From positions 682,001-746,000 of the forward strand of contig NZ_AMWJ02000002.1 of assembly GCF_000319305.2 (NCBI RefSeq): a stretch of DNA of 64,000 nucleotides. Reading direction: 5' to 3'. A program made the translations under genes and the position numbers. Of this stretch, positions 54,536-63,802 are shown one piece after another; positions within the stretch are counted from its first letter, which is position 1, and each line of letters opens with the position of its first letter. The notes below the pieces were generated by a model. It was not told the origin of the DNA, did no database searches, and was given only the letters and a program-made list of their open reading frames with translations. The stretch is from Pseudomonas bharatica CSV86. Its GTDB lineage: Bacteria > Pseudomonadota > Gammaproteobacteria > Pseudomonadales > Pseudomonadaceae.

Positions 54536-55885
54536 TCAGGGGTTGAGTTGGAACGGATAGACCGAACCCAGTTTGAGGATATGGGTCAGCTCATCCAGCG
54601 CCGTACGGCATTCCACCAGCAACTGCGGGTCGGCCAGGTCGTTTTCGACGAGGCGGTCGCGGTAGTGCCTGTCGACCCATTGGGTCAGGGTGTCGTACAA
54701 CGGGGCGGTCATGATAACCCCTGGATTGACCGCCGCCAGTTCCGTTTCATTGAGCGCGACACGCAGCCGCAGGCAAGCCGGGCCACCACCGTTCTGCATG
54801 CTCTGCTTGAGGTCGAATACCCGCACCTCGGAAATCGTGCCGCCCTGGCTGGCCAGGCTGTTCAGGTAGGCCCAGACCCGCTCGTTGTTGCGGCATTCCT
54901 CCGGCACCACCAGCAGCATGGAACCGTCGTCGCGGCTCAGCAACTGGCTGTTGAACAGATAGGAACGCACCGCATCCTCCACCGTCACCTGGGCCCGCGG
55001 CACGCAGATCGCCTTGAAATTGCCGCCGCGCCTGGCCAGTTTGTCCCTCAGTTCGGCGAGCACGCGCTCGGTCTCGAGGAAGGCATCCTCGTGGTAGAAC
55101 AGCACCTCGCCATTGCCCACGGCGATCACATCGTTATGGAACACGCCCTGGTCGATCACCGCCGGATTCTGCTGAGCATAGACCACGCCGTCATCGCTCA
55201 GGCCGTGCAGGCGGGCCACGGCTTGCGAGGCTTCCAGGGTCTGGCGCGCCGGGTACTTCTGCGGCGCAGGGTAGCGGGTGTCGAACGCGCTGCGGCCGAA
55301 GACGAAGAACTCGACCCCCGGTTCGCCGTAGGCACGGCAGAAGCGGGTGTGGTTGGCCGCGCCTTCGTCACCGAACTGGGCAACCGCCGGCAACGCCGCG
55401 TGGTGGGCGAAGTACTGCTGATTGGCGAACATGGCGCCCAGCACCCGGCTGGTGGTCGGGTGCTCGATGCTGCGGTGGTACTTGCAGTTCAGGTTGGCCG
55501 CGGTGAAATGCACGCGACCGTCGGCGGTGTCGGCGCTCGGGCTGACGGTGGCGGCGTTGGCAACCCACATGCTCGACGCCGAGCAACTCGCCACCAGCAG
55601 CGGCATGGCGTCTTTCGCCGCGCGCTGGATCACCTCGGCATCGCTGCCGCTGAAGCCGAGGCGACGCAGCGCCGCCACGTCCGGACGCTCCTGCGGCGCC
55701 AGCACGCCCTGCTTGAAGCCCATGTCGGCCAGGGCCTTCATCTTGGCCAGGCCCTGACGCGCCGCTTCCCGCGGGTTGGAACCCTGCTGGCTGTTGCTTT
55801 GCGAGGCCACGTTGCCGTAGGACAGGCCGCCGTAGTTATGGGTCGGTCCGACCAACCCATCAAAATTCACTTCAAACGATTTCAT
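54536..55885 (-). CDS. astB: N-succinylarginine dihydrolase AstB/AruB
   Basis: 449 residues starting MKSFEVNFDGLVGPTHNYGG, the family N-terminus. MQNGGGPACLRLRVALNETE carries the catalytic Cys, and IEHPTTSRVLGAMFANQQYF lies in the substrate region. It converts succinylarginine to succinylornithine, releasing ammonia and CO2. It follows astD after 25 bp on the same strand. Confidence 0.96.
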   Translation of the reverse strand: MKSFEVNFDGLVGPTHNYGGLSYGNVASQSNSQQGSNPREAARQGLAKMKALADMGFKQGVLAPQERPDVAALRRLGFSGSDAEVIQRAAKDAMPLLVASCSASSMWVANAATVSPSADTADGRVHFTAANLNCKYHRSIEHPTTSRVLGAMFANQQYFAHHAALPAVAQFGDEGAANHTRFCRAYGEPGVEFFVFGRSAFDTRYPAPQKYPARQTLEASQAVARLHGLSDDGVVYAQQNPAVIDQGVFHNDVIAVGNGEVLFYHEDAFLETERVLAELRDKLARRGGNFKAICVPRAQVTVEDAVRSYLFNSQLLSRDDGSMLLVVPEECRNNERVWAYLNSLASQGGTISEVRVFDLKQSMQNGGGPACLRLRVALNETELAAVNPGVIMTAPLYDTLTQWVDRHYRDRLVENDLADPQLLVECRTALDELTHILKLGSVYPFQLNP

Positions 55886-55910
55886 CGGTCAAGGCTCCGT
55901 GAACCTGTTG

Positions 55911-57374
55911 TTATAGGGCGACGCCGGGGGTCAGCGTGGCAGGCAGGACCAGGCTGGCGGTCTCCAGGGAGGCGACCGGGTAGGCGCAATAGTCCGCCGC
56001 GTAGTAGGCACTGGCGCGGTGGTTGCCGCTGGCACCGACACCGCCGAACGGCGCGCTGCTGGCGGCGCCGGTCAGTTGCTTGTTCCAGTTGACGATGCCG
56101 GCGCGGCTTTCCAGCCAGAACTGCTGGTAGCGCGCATGGGAGTCGGACAGCAGGCCGGCGGCGAGGCCGTAGCGGGTGTTGTTGGCTTCGGCGATGGCAG
56201 CCGGGAAGTCGGCATAACGGATCACTTGCAGCAGCGGGCCGAAGAACTCTTCATCGGGGCGATCAGCCACTGCGCTGACGTCGAGGATGCCCGGGGTCAG
56301 CAGGGCGGCAGTCGCCTGTGGCTGGGTCATTTCCAGCAAGGCGCTGGCGCCGTTGGCCAACAGCTTCGCCTGGGCATCCATCAGCACCCTGGCCGCATCG
56401 AGCGACACGACGGAACCCATGAACGGCGCCGGTTGCTGGTCGAAAGCGCCCACGGAAATGTTCTTGCTGACCTCCACCAGGCGCGCCAGCAGACGGTCGC
56501 CCCAGGCGCCCTGCGGCACCAGCAGGCGGCGCGCGCAGGTGCAGCGCTGGCCGGCGGAGATGAAGGCCGACTGGATGATGGTGTAGACCGCCGCGTCCAG
56601 GTCCTTGACCTCGTCCACCACCAGCGGGTTGTTGCCGCCCATTTCCAGGGCCAGGATCTTCTCCGGGCGCCCGGAGAACTGCTGGTGCAAGAGATTGCCG
56701 GTGCGGCTGGAGCCGGTGAAGAACAGCCCGTCGATACCCGGATCGGCAGCAAGGGCCACGCCGGTTTCCCGCGCACCCTGGACCAGGTTCAGCACGCCCG
56801 CCGGAAGGCCGGCATCGATCCAGCACTTGACGGTCAGCTCGGCGACCTTGGGCGTCAGTTCGCTTGGCTTGAACACCACCGCATTGCCCGCCAGCAGTGC
56901 CGGAACGATATGGCCATTGGGCAGGTGGCCGGGGAAGTTGTACGGGCCGAACACCGCCACTACGCCGTGGGGCTTGTGACGCAGCACGGCGGTGGCGTCG
57001 GCCAGCGGGCCGCTCTTCTCGCCCGTGCGCTCACGGTAGCTCTGTACCGAAATGGCGACCTTGTTGACCATGCTGGTCACCTCGGTGGCTGCTTCCCACA
57101 GTGGCTTGCCGGTTTCCTCGCCGATGCAGCGGGCCAGTTCGTCCGCGTTGGCCTTCAGTTGCGCGGCGAAGGCTTCCAGCACGGCGATGCGCATGTCCAG
57201 GGACTGCCGCGCCCAACCGGGGAACGCCTGGCGTGCGGCGGCGACGGCCTGCTCGACCTGCCCGGCATTGGCGCCCTGCCCCGCCCAGATCACCGCTTGG
57301 GTGACCGGGTTCAAGGATTGCAGGGCATCGCCCTGGCCGGCCAGCCACTGGCCTGCGATGTAATGAGTGGTCAT
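55911..57374 (-). CDS. astD: succinylglutamate semialdehyde dehydrogenase AstD/AruD
   Basis: 487 residues of the aldehyde dehydrogenase fold. FTGSSRTGNLLHQQFSG (NAD site), ALEMGGNNPLVVDEVKD (catalytic Glu) and SAGQRCTCARRLLVPQG (catalytic Cys) are present. It oxidises the semialdehyde to N-succinylglutamate. Its ATG overlaps the aruG stop by four bases. Confidence 0.96.
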   Translation of the reverse strand: MTTHYIAGQWLAGQGDALQSLNPVTQAVIWAGQGANAGQVEQAVAAARQAFPGWARQSLDMRIAVLEAFAAQLKANADELARCIGEETGKPLWEAATEVTSMVNKVAISVQSYRERTGEKSGPLADATAVLRHKPHGVVAVFGPYNFPGHLPNGHIVPALLAGNAVVFKPSELTPKVAELTVKCWIDAGLPAGVLNLVQGARETGVALAADPGIDGLFFTGSSRTGNLLHQQFSGRPEKILALEMGGNNPLVVDEVKDLDAAVYTIIQSAFISAGQRCTCARRLLVPQGAWGDRLLARLVEVSKNISVGAFDQQPAPFMGSVVSLDAARVLMDAQAKLLANGASALLEMTQPQATAALLTPGILDVSAVADRPDEEFFGPLLQVIRYADFPAAIAEANNTRYGLAAGLLSDSHARYQQFWLESRAGIVNWNKQLTGAASSAPFGGVGASGNHRASAYYAADYCAYPVASLETASLVLPATLTPGVAL

Positions 57375-58399
57375 TGGTTGGCCTCCCGGGGCGCGGACAG
57401 TGCAACGGCGCGTACCTGGTCGCCGGCGCTCAGGCGCAGGCGCTTGGCGGTCTGCGGATCGACCACCAGGGTACCGGCCGCCAGGCGCGCAGGCGCTGCG
57501 GCGATGCGGCAGTCCTCGCGCTTGCGGTTGTGGATGATGAAAGGCGTGGCGTCATCGCCCGGGGTACCGATCGCCAGCACCAGCGCCTGGCTGTCACGTA
57601 CCGCACGGATCCTGCGGGTTTCGCATTCGATGGCCGGGCCGGCGTCGAAGATGTCGACATAACCCTGGTAGCTGAAGCCTTCGCTCTTGAGCATCGACAG
57701 CGCAGGCTCGGTATCGCTGTGTACGCGACCGATCACATTGCGCGCCGCCTCGGAGAGGAAGCAGGTGTACAGCGGGAACTTGGGCATCAGCTCGGCGATG
57801 AAGGCCTTGTTGCCGACACCGGTGAGGTAGTCGGCCTGGCTGAACTCCATCTTGAAGAAATGCCGGCCCAGGCTTTCCCAGAATGGCGAGCGGCCCTGCT
57901 CGTCGGACATGCCGCGCATCTCGGCGATGATCTTGTTGCCGAACAGCTCGGGGAACTCGGCGATGAACAGCATCCGCGCCTTGGACAGCAGGCGGCCGTT
58001 GAGGCCGCTGCGGCTGTCGGCACGCAGGAACAGCGAGCACAGCTCGGAGTTGCCGGTCAGGTCGTTGGCCAGGAACAGCGTCGGGATTTCCCGGTAGATG
58101 TTCAGTTCCTGGGAGGCACTGACGGTCAGGCCGACCCGGTAGTTGTACCAGGGTTCGCGCAGGCCGACGGCGCCGGCGATGGCGGAGATGCCAACCACGT
58201 CGCCGGCGTCGTTCTCCAGCACGAACAGGTAGTCGGCGTCGCCCCGCTCGGCCTCGCCACGGAAGGTCTTCTCGGCCCAGCCGACCCGATGGGCCAAGCG
58301 TTCTTCGTTGGCCGGCAAGGTGGTCAGGCCGGTGCCAGTGCTGCGCGCCAGCTCGATCAGCGCCGGCAGGTCACTGCTGCGTACGGGACGAACGATCAT
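57371..58399 (-). CDS. aruG: arginine N-succinyltransferase, AruG subunit
   Basis: 342 residues starting MIVRPVRSSDLPALIELARS. SKARMLFIAEFPELFGNKII and FIAELMPKFPLYTCFLSEAA are typical AstA-family segments. With AruF it forms the heteromeric enzyme that starts the pathway by adding succinyl from succinyl-CoA to arginine. A close paralogue of aruF lies directly upstream. Confidence 0.95.
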   Translation of the reverse strand: MIVRPVRSSDLPALIELARSTGTGLTTLPANEERLAHRVGWAEKTFRGEAERGDADYLFVLENDAGDVVGISAIAGAVGLREPWYNYRVGLTVSASQELNIYREIPTLFLANDLTGNSELCSLFLRADSRSGLNGRLLSKARMLFIAEFPELFGNKIIAEMRGMSDEQGRSPFWESLGRHFFKMEFSQADYLTGVGNKAFIAELMPKFPLYTCFLSEAARNVIGRVHSDTEPALSMLKSEGFSYQGYVDIFDAGPAIECETRRIRAVRDSQALVLAIGTPGDDATPFIIHNRKREDCRIAAAPARLAAGTLVVDPQTAKRLRLSAGDQVRAVALSAPREANQ

Positions 58400-58450
58400 G
58401 CTATCTCCTCGGGCAGGCGCACCATGGGCGCCCGCGAAACTCAGTCAGTA

Positions 58451-59470
58451 TCAAACCGCGACCAGGCGCACGCTGGCGCCTTCGCCGACGCCAAGGGCCT
58501 CGACGGCGTCCTGGCTCAGGTAAACGGGTTTGCCCGGCACCCAGTCCAGTTCCAGCAATACCGCGCGGTAGTCCTGCAACTGGCCGTTGGTCACCAGGTA
58601 CTGGCGGCCGCCCCTGGTCGGCTGCTCCTGCAGCCTGACCGGCACGACCCGGCTCTGGGCGATCGAACGGATGCCGGAGACCCGCGCATGCAGGGTCGGG
58701 CCGCCGTCGAAAATATCGATGTAGTGATCGGTCTCGAAGCCTTCGCGCATCAGGATGTCGAAGGTGATCTGCGCCCGCGGGTGGACCTGGCCCATGGCTT
58801 CCTGGGCGGCGTCCGGCAGCAGCGGCACGTAGATCGGGTAGTGCGGCATCAGCTCGGCGAGGAAGGTACGGCTCTTCAGGCCGCACAGGCGCTCGGCCTC
58901 GGCGTAGTTGAGATCGAAGAAGTTGCGCCCGATCGCGTCCCAGAACGGCGAATCGCCGTTCTCGTCGCTGTAGCCGACGATTTCGGTCACCACCGAGTCG
59001 GCGAAGCGCTCCGGGTGCGAAGCCATGAACAGCAGGCGCCCGCGGGAGTTGAGCTCGGCCCAGGCAGTGTTCACCAGTTCCGGCAGCACGTAGAAGCTGG
59101 TCAGCAGGCTGTTGCCGGTGAGGTCATGGCACTGGGAAAGCACATGGATCTTGTTGTGGATCTTCAATTCCCGGGAAGCGTGAACGAAGGTCTCGTTACG
59201 GAAACTGTAGAACGGCTCGGAGTAGCCGGCCGAGGCGACGATGGCCGAACAACCGACCAGCTTGCCGGTGGCCAGGTCTTCCAGGACGAAGAAATAACTT
59301 TCTTCGCCGTTGAAACTGACTTCGGCGGCGAAGGACGTTTCCGAGGCGGAAATCTTGTCGCCCAGGCGACCGGCATCGTCCGGCAGGGACGTGACACCAA
59401 TGGGACTGTCCGCAGCCAGACGCTGTACTTCATCCAGGTCAGCCATTTGCGCGGGGCGCATCACCAGCAT
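58451..59470 (-). CDS. aruF: arginine N-succinyltransferase, AruF subunit
   Basis: 339 residues starting MLVMRPAQMADLDEVQRLAA. The same fold as AruG, with SRGRLLFMASHPERFADSVV and FLAELMPHYPIYVPLLPDAA. In P. aeruginosa this subunit also takes ornithine. It ends 51 bp before aruG. ATG 59470 fits the family N-terminus. Confidence 0.95.
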   Translation of the reverse strand: MLVMRPAQMADLDEVQRLAADSPIGVTSLPDDAGRLGDKISASETSFAAEVSFNGEESYFFVLEDLATGKLVGCSAIVASAGYSEPFYSFRNETFVHASRELKIHNKIHVLSQCHDLTGNSLLTSFYVLPELVNTAWAELNSRGRLLFMASHPERFADSVVTEIVGYSDENGDSPFWDAIGRNFFDLNYAEAERLCGLKSRTFLAELMPHYPIYVPLLPDAAQEAMGQVHPRAQITFDILMREGFETDHYIDIFDGGPTLHARVSGIRSIAQSRVVPVRLQEQPTRGGRQYLVTNGQLQDYRAVLLELDWVPGKPVYLSQDAVEALGVGEGASVRLVAV

Positions 59471-59597
59471 GGTGTCACTCCTTTCGGATATACGGGCCGA
59501 CGTGTCGGCGCAAAAAAAGCGGCGTGTGCGCATTGGGCACAGGCCACGGAAATCGGTTCGCTGGCCGGGCAGGCCAGCGAAGGTGCAGCGGGGTGAA

Positions 59598-60818
59598 TCA
59601 GGCCTGGGTCAGCTTGGCGGCAGCGCGCTCGAAGCGGTCCAGACCTTCGTCGATATCGGCATCCTCGACCACCAGGCTCGGGGCGAAGCGGACCACGTCC
59701 GGGCCGGCCTGCAGGACCATCAGGCCCTCTTGCTCGGCGGCGTTGAACACGTCCTTGGCCTTGCCTTTCCAGGCGTCGGTGAGTACACAGCCGATCAGCA
59801 GACCCAGGCCACGGACCTGGCTGAACAAACCGTACTTCTCGCCGATCTGTTGCAGGCGCGACTTGAAGCGCTCGTGCTTGGCCTTCACGCCGTTGAGCAC
59901 TTCAGGGGTATTGACGATATCCAGCACGGCATTGGCGACGGCGCAGGCCAGCGGGTTGCCACCATAGGTGGTGCCGTGGGTGCCGACGGCCAGGTGCTTG
60001 GCCAGTTCGTCGGTGGTCAGGATCGCGCCGATCGGGAAACCGCCGCCCAGGCTCTTGGCGCTGGACAGGATGTCAGGCACCACGCCGTAGTGCTGGTAGG
60101 CATACAGCTCGCCGGTACGACCGACGCCGGTCTGCACTTCGTCGAAGATCAGCAGCGCGTTGTACTGGTCGCACAGGGCACGTGCGCCTTCCAGGTAGGC
60201 CTTGTCGGCCGGGACCACACCGCTCTCACCCTGGATCGGCTCGATGACCACGGCGCAGGTCTTGTCGGAGATCTGCGCTTTCAGCGCTTCCAGGTCGTTG
60301 TACGGCACATGGCTGATGCCGGTGATCTTCGGACCGAAGCCATCGGAGTACTTCGGCTGGCCGCCGACGCTCACGGTGAACAGGGTGCGCCCGTGGAAGC
60401 TGTTGACGGTGGCGATGATCTCGTACTTTTCCGGACCGAAGCGGTCATGGGCAACCCGACGGGCCAGCTTGAACGCAGCCTCGTTGGCCTCGGCGCCGGA
60501 GTTGCAGAAGAAGGCGCGGTCGGCAAAGGTCGCATCCACCAGCTTGCGCGCCAGTTGCAGGGCCGGCTCGTTGGTGAAGACGTTGGAAACGTGCCACAGC
60601 TTGTTGGCCTGTTCGGTCAGCGCGCTGACCAGCGCCGGATGGGCATGCCCCAGCACGTTAACGGCGATGCCGCCGGCGAAATCGATCAGCTCGCGACCCG
60701 ACTGGTCCCAGACTCGGGAACCGGCGCCACGCACGGGAATGAAGGCGGCTGGCGCATAGTTGGGAACCATTACCTGGTCGAAATCGGCGCGTTGCACCGG
60801 AGCTTGCTCAACGGACAT
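59598..60818 (-). CDS. aruC: succinylornithine transaminase AruC/AstC (also acetylornithine)
   Basis: 406 residues starting MSVEQAPVQRADFDQVMVPN. Class III PLP-dependent aminotransferase: AFFCNSGAEANEAAFKLARR (PLP phosphate), LIFDEVQTGVGRTGELYAYQ, and the Schiff-base Lys in DILSSAKSLGGGFPIGAI. It transfers the amino group of N2-succinylornithine to 2-oxoglutarate. It is first of the aru operon and likely has the ArgR-controlled promoter upstream (60819 to about 61100). Confidence 0.96.
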   Translation of the reverse strand: MSVEQAPVQRADFDQVMVPNYAPAAFIPVRGAGSRVWDQSGRELIDFAGGIAVNVLGHAHPALVSALTEQANKLWHVSNVFTNEPALQLARKLVDATFADRAFFCNSGAEANEAAFKLARRVAHDRFGPEKYEIIATVNSFHGRTLFTVSVGGQPKYSDGFGPKITGISHVPYNDLEALKAQISDKTCAVVIEPIQGESGVVPADKAYLEGARALCDQYNALLIFDEVQTGVGRTGELYAYQHYGVVPDILSSAKSLGGGFPIGAILTTDELAKHLAVGTHGTTYGGNPLACAVANAVLDIVNTPEVLNGVKAKHERFKSRLQQIGEKYGLFSQVRGLGLLIGCVLTDAWKGKAKDVFNAAEQEGLMVLQAGPDVVRFAPSLVVEDADIDEGLDRFERAAAKLTQA

Positions 60819-61100
60819 CGGAGTCTCCTGAAGAGGAACGCCTGCCTGGAACTGGCGAGCGATGGGGGGATTGTAAGGAGAGATGAACACTTGGCCTTGT
60901 CGCCAAGCGACAACTTCTTATAGCGCCAAACCCTGTTTTTCCAAGGCTTTCGGCAATGCGACATATAGCTTCGCAAAGGCGCAGTTTAAACGGTGCGAGG
61001 GCTTGGCGGGGAGAGAGTTGGGGGCGGGAAAGACAGGAAATTCAAGGTGTTTGATGATTGCTGGGGTGCCAGCTGGGTTTTCTATGGATTTGAGGGCCCT

Positions 61101-61155
61101 ATCGCTGGCAAGCCAGCTCCCACAGGGACCTTGTGGGAGCTGGCTTGCCAGCGAT
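61101..61155. repeat. REPIN: inverted REP pair
   Basis: ATCGCTGGCAAGCCAGCTCC and, 15 bases on, GTGGGAGCTGGCTTGCCAGC. It lies between argR and aruC and could form a long hairpin that separates the two transcripts. Confidence 0.85.
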
Positions 61156-61168
61156 GAGGCCCTGAAGG

Positions 61169-62149
61169 TCAACCGCGCTCGGCGGGGACGGAGGAGAGCT
61201 CGAACGGCGAACTGCTGCGCCGCTGGTTGCGGTCTTCCCGCGGCGTGGCGCCGAAGAAGTTGCGGTAGGCACTGGAGAAGTGCGGCCCCGACGAGAAGCC
61301 GCAGGACAAACCGATCTGGATGATCGACTTGCTGGTCTGCATCAGCATCTGCCGCGCCTTGTTCAGGCGCAGCTCCAGGTAGTACTGGCTCGGCACCCGG
61401 TTCAGGTACTGCTTGAAGATCCGCTCCAGCTGCCGGCGCGAGACGCAGACGTGCTGGGCGATCTCGTCGGTGGTCAGTGGCTCTTCGATATTGGCTTCCA
61501 TCAACAGCACAGCCTGGGTCAGCTTCGGATGGCTGGAGCCCAGGCGGTTCTGCAGCGGAATGCGCTGGCGCTCGCCGCCTTCGCGGATGCGTTCGACCAC
61601 CAGCTCCTCGGATACCGCCCCCGCCAGCTCGGCCCCGTGATCCCGGGCCAGCACCGCCAACAGCAGGTCCACCACCGACATGCCGCCGCAAGCGGTCAGG
61701 CGATCGCGATCCCAGTCGAACAAATGGCTGGTGGCAATCACCTTGGGGAAGCGCTCGGCGAAATCGTCCTGCCAGCGCCAGTGCACCGCGGCACGGTAGC
61801 CATCCAGCAAGCCCAGTTGCGCCAGAGGATAAACCCCGGCCGACAGGCCACCGACCACGCAACCGGAGCGCACCAGTTGCTTGAGCGCCGCCCCCAGTGC
61901 CGCGCCCACCGCCAGCGGCGGCTCGTCAGCGAGCAGGAACAGCTTCTGGCAGTTGTCCAGGCGCCCGTTCCACGGCTCGCCCGGCAAACGCCAATCGCCT
62001 TCGTTCGGTGCCTCGGCCTGAAGGAAAGCCAGATCGTAGACCACCTCCGGGTGGACCTTCTGCGCCACCCGCAACACCTCTTCAGCCAGCGCAAGGGTCA
62101 GGGCCTTGGTGCTGGGCCAGATGAGAAAACCGATTCGCTGGGTGGTCAT
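61169..62149 (-). CDS. argR: arginine-responsive AraC-family regulator ArgR
   Basis: 326 residues starting MTTQRIGFLIWPSTKALTLA. The N-terminal 190 residues are a DJ-1/PfpI-like domain (CVVGGLSAGVYPLAQLGLLD); the C-terminal part is AraC-type (EPLTTDEIAQHVCVSRRQLE, then SSKSIIQIGLSCGFSSGPHF). In Pseudomonas ArgR activates aot and aru operons and represses biosynthesis when arginine is present. It lies between aotP and aruC as in P. aeruginosa. Confidence 0.96.
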   Translation of the reverse strand: MTTQRIGFLIWPSTKALTLALAEEVLRVAQKVHPEVVYDLAFLQAEAPNEGDWRLPGEPWNGRLDNCQKLFLLADEPPLAVGAALGAALKQLVRSGCVVGGLSAGVYPLAQLGLLDGYRAAVHWRWQDDFAERFPKVIATSHLFDWDRDRLTACGGMSVVDLLLAVLARDHGAELAGAVSEELVVERIREGGERQRIPLQNRLGSSHPKLTQAVLLMEANIEEPLTTDEIAQHVCVSRRQLERIFKQYLNRVPSQYYLELRLNKARQMLMQTSKSIIQIGLSCGFSSGPHFSSAYRNFFGATPREDRNQRRSSSPFELSSVPAERG

Positions 62150-62272
62150 GAGGTGAGGTCCGGAACTGGTGTCCGCAATGATAGGCGGACTTAAGCAAAC
62201 GTGGCGCACGCTGCGCAAACAGCGCAGCATGACCTATTTTGGTGCAAAGAGGCAGCCTTAAGCCAACACCAG

Positions 62273-63037
62273 TTATTTCAGGCTGCCGGACAGGAACTGC
62301 TGCAGCCGCTCGGACTGCGGATTGACCAGCACCTCGCGCGGGTTGCCGCTCTCCTCCACCAGGCCTTTGTGCAGGAACACCAACTGGTTGGACACCTCGC
62401 GGGCAAAGCCCATTTCGTGGGTCACCACCACCATGGTCCGGCCTTCCTGCGCCAGGGCCTGCATGACTTTCAGCACGTCGCCCACCAGTTCCGGGTCCAG
62501 CGCCGAGGTCGGCTCGTCGAACAGCATGACTTCAGGCTCCATGGCCAGGGCCCGGGCGATCGCCACACGCTGCTGCTCGCCGCCGGACATATGGCCGGGA
62601 TAGGCGTCCTTGCGGTGCGCCACGCCGACCTTGGCCAGGTAATGCTCGGCCTTTTCCAGCGCTTCCTTCTTGTTCACGCCGAGCACATGCACCGGCGCCT
62701 CGATGATGTTTTCCAGGGCAGTCATGTGCGACCACAGGTTGAAGTGCTGGAACACCATCGACAGCCGCGAGCGCATACGCTGCAGTTGCTTCGGGTCGGC
62801 AGCCTTGAGCGCGCCATCCTTGTTCGCCACCAGCTTCAGCTCTTCGTTGTTGAGCAGGATCTTGCCGGCATGGGGCTGTTCCAGCAGGTTGATGCAACGC
62901 AGGAACGTGCTCTTGCCCGAGCCGCTGGAGCCGATGATGCTGATCACGTCGCCGGCCTTGGCGGCCAGGGACACACCCTTGAGCACTTCATGGCTGCCGT
63001 AGCGCTTGTGCAGGTCCTGGATTTCGAGTTTGTACAT
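62273..63037 (-). CDS. aotP: arginine/ornithine ABC transporter ATP-binding protein AotP
   Basis: 254 residues starting MYKLEIQDLHKRYGSHEVLK. Walker A GSSGSGKSTFLRCINLL, signature HMSGGEQQRVAIARALAM, Walker B VMLFDEPTSALDPEL and switch VVTHEMGFAREV. It powers uptake of arginine and ornithine. It follows aotM. In P. aeruginosa an extra gene, aotO, lies between aotM and aotP; here there is only a 66-bp gap. Confidence 0.95.
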   Translation of the reverse strand: MYKLEIQDLHKRYGSHEVLKGVSLAAKAGDVISIIGSSGSGKSTFLRCINLLEQPHAGKILLNNEELKLVANKDGALKAADPKQLQRMRSRLSMVFQHFNLWSHMTALENIIEAPVHVLGVNKKEALEKAEHYLAKVGVAHRKDAYPGHMSGGEQQRVAIARALAMEPEVMLFDEPTSALDPELVGDVLKVMQALAQEGRTMVVVTHEMGFAREVSNQLVFLHKGLVEESGNPREVLVNPQSERLQQFLSGSLK

Positions 63038-63103
63038 TGCTGTCGGTCTCATAAGGCCCGGGGCGCGCCAGCACGCCCGGAGCGAATCAGTTAGCCGCGG
63101 GGC

Positions 63104-63802
63104 TCAACCCTTGCGCGGCGCCAGGTAGCCGAGCCAGCGGCGCTCGGCGAGCTTGAACAGGCGGACCAGGATGAAGGTCAGGCACAGGTAGAACGCGCCG
63201 GCGGTGATATAGGCCTCGAACGGCAGGTAGTACTGGGCGTTGACGGTCCGTGCGGCACCGGTGATGTCGATCAGGGTGACAATGGACGCGAGACTGGTGG
63301 TCTGCAGCATCATGATCACTTCGTTGCTGTACTGCGGCAGTGCCCGGCGCAAGGCCGAAGGCAGGAGGATGCGGCGGTACATCTTGTAGCGCGACATGCC
63401 CACGGCCTTGGCCGCCTCGATCTCGCCATGGGGCGTGGCCTTGAGGCTGCCGGCGATGATTTCCGCGGTGTAGGCGCTGGTGTTGATGGCAAAGGCCAGG
63501 CAGGCGCAGAAGGTCGCGCTGGACAGCCAGGGCCAGAGGAAACTCTCGCGCACCACGGCGAACTGGGCCAGGCCGTAGTAAATCAGGAACAACTGAACCA
63601 GCATCGGCGTGCCACGGATCACGTAGGTGTAGAGCCAGGCGGCGAAATTCACCAAGGGCTGTTTCGACACCCGCATCAGCCCCAGCGGAATCGCCGCGAG
63701 CAGGCCGAAGAACAGGGAAATCGCCAGCAGCTTGAGGGTGGTCAGCAGGCCGCCCCAATACAGCGGCAACGCTTCCCAGATGACGTTGTAGTCGAAAATC
63801 AT
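63104..63802 (-). CDS. aotM: arginine/ornithine ABC transporter permease AotM
   Basis: 232 residues starting MIFDYNVIWEALPLYWGGLL. A HisM-like permease with about five membrane segments, YVIRGTPMLVQLFLIYYGLA and the EAA loop GEIEAAKAVGMSRYKMYRRI. It pairs with AotQ in the membrane. Its ATG overlaps the aotQ stop. Confidence 0.95.
   Translation of the reverse strand: MIFDYNVIWEALPLYWGGLLTTLKLLAISLFFGLLAAIPLGLMRVSKQPLVNFAAWLYTYVIRGTPMLVQLFLIYYGLAQFAVVRESFLWPWLSSATFCACLAFAINTSAYTAEIIAGSLKATPHGEIEAAKAVGMSRYKMYRRILLPSALRRALPQYSNEVIMMLQTTSLASIVTLIDITGAARTVNAQYYLPFEAYITAGAFYLCLTFILVRLFKLAERRWLGYLAPRKG

Noticed and set aside
57374..59596. Long plus-strand open frame
   Set aside because: Antisense to aruG and aruF. 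Several others of this type (54548-56092, 56019-57662, 59310-60923, 61280-62194) were dropped for the same reason.
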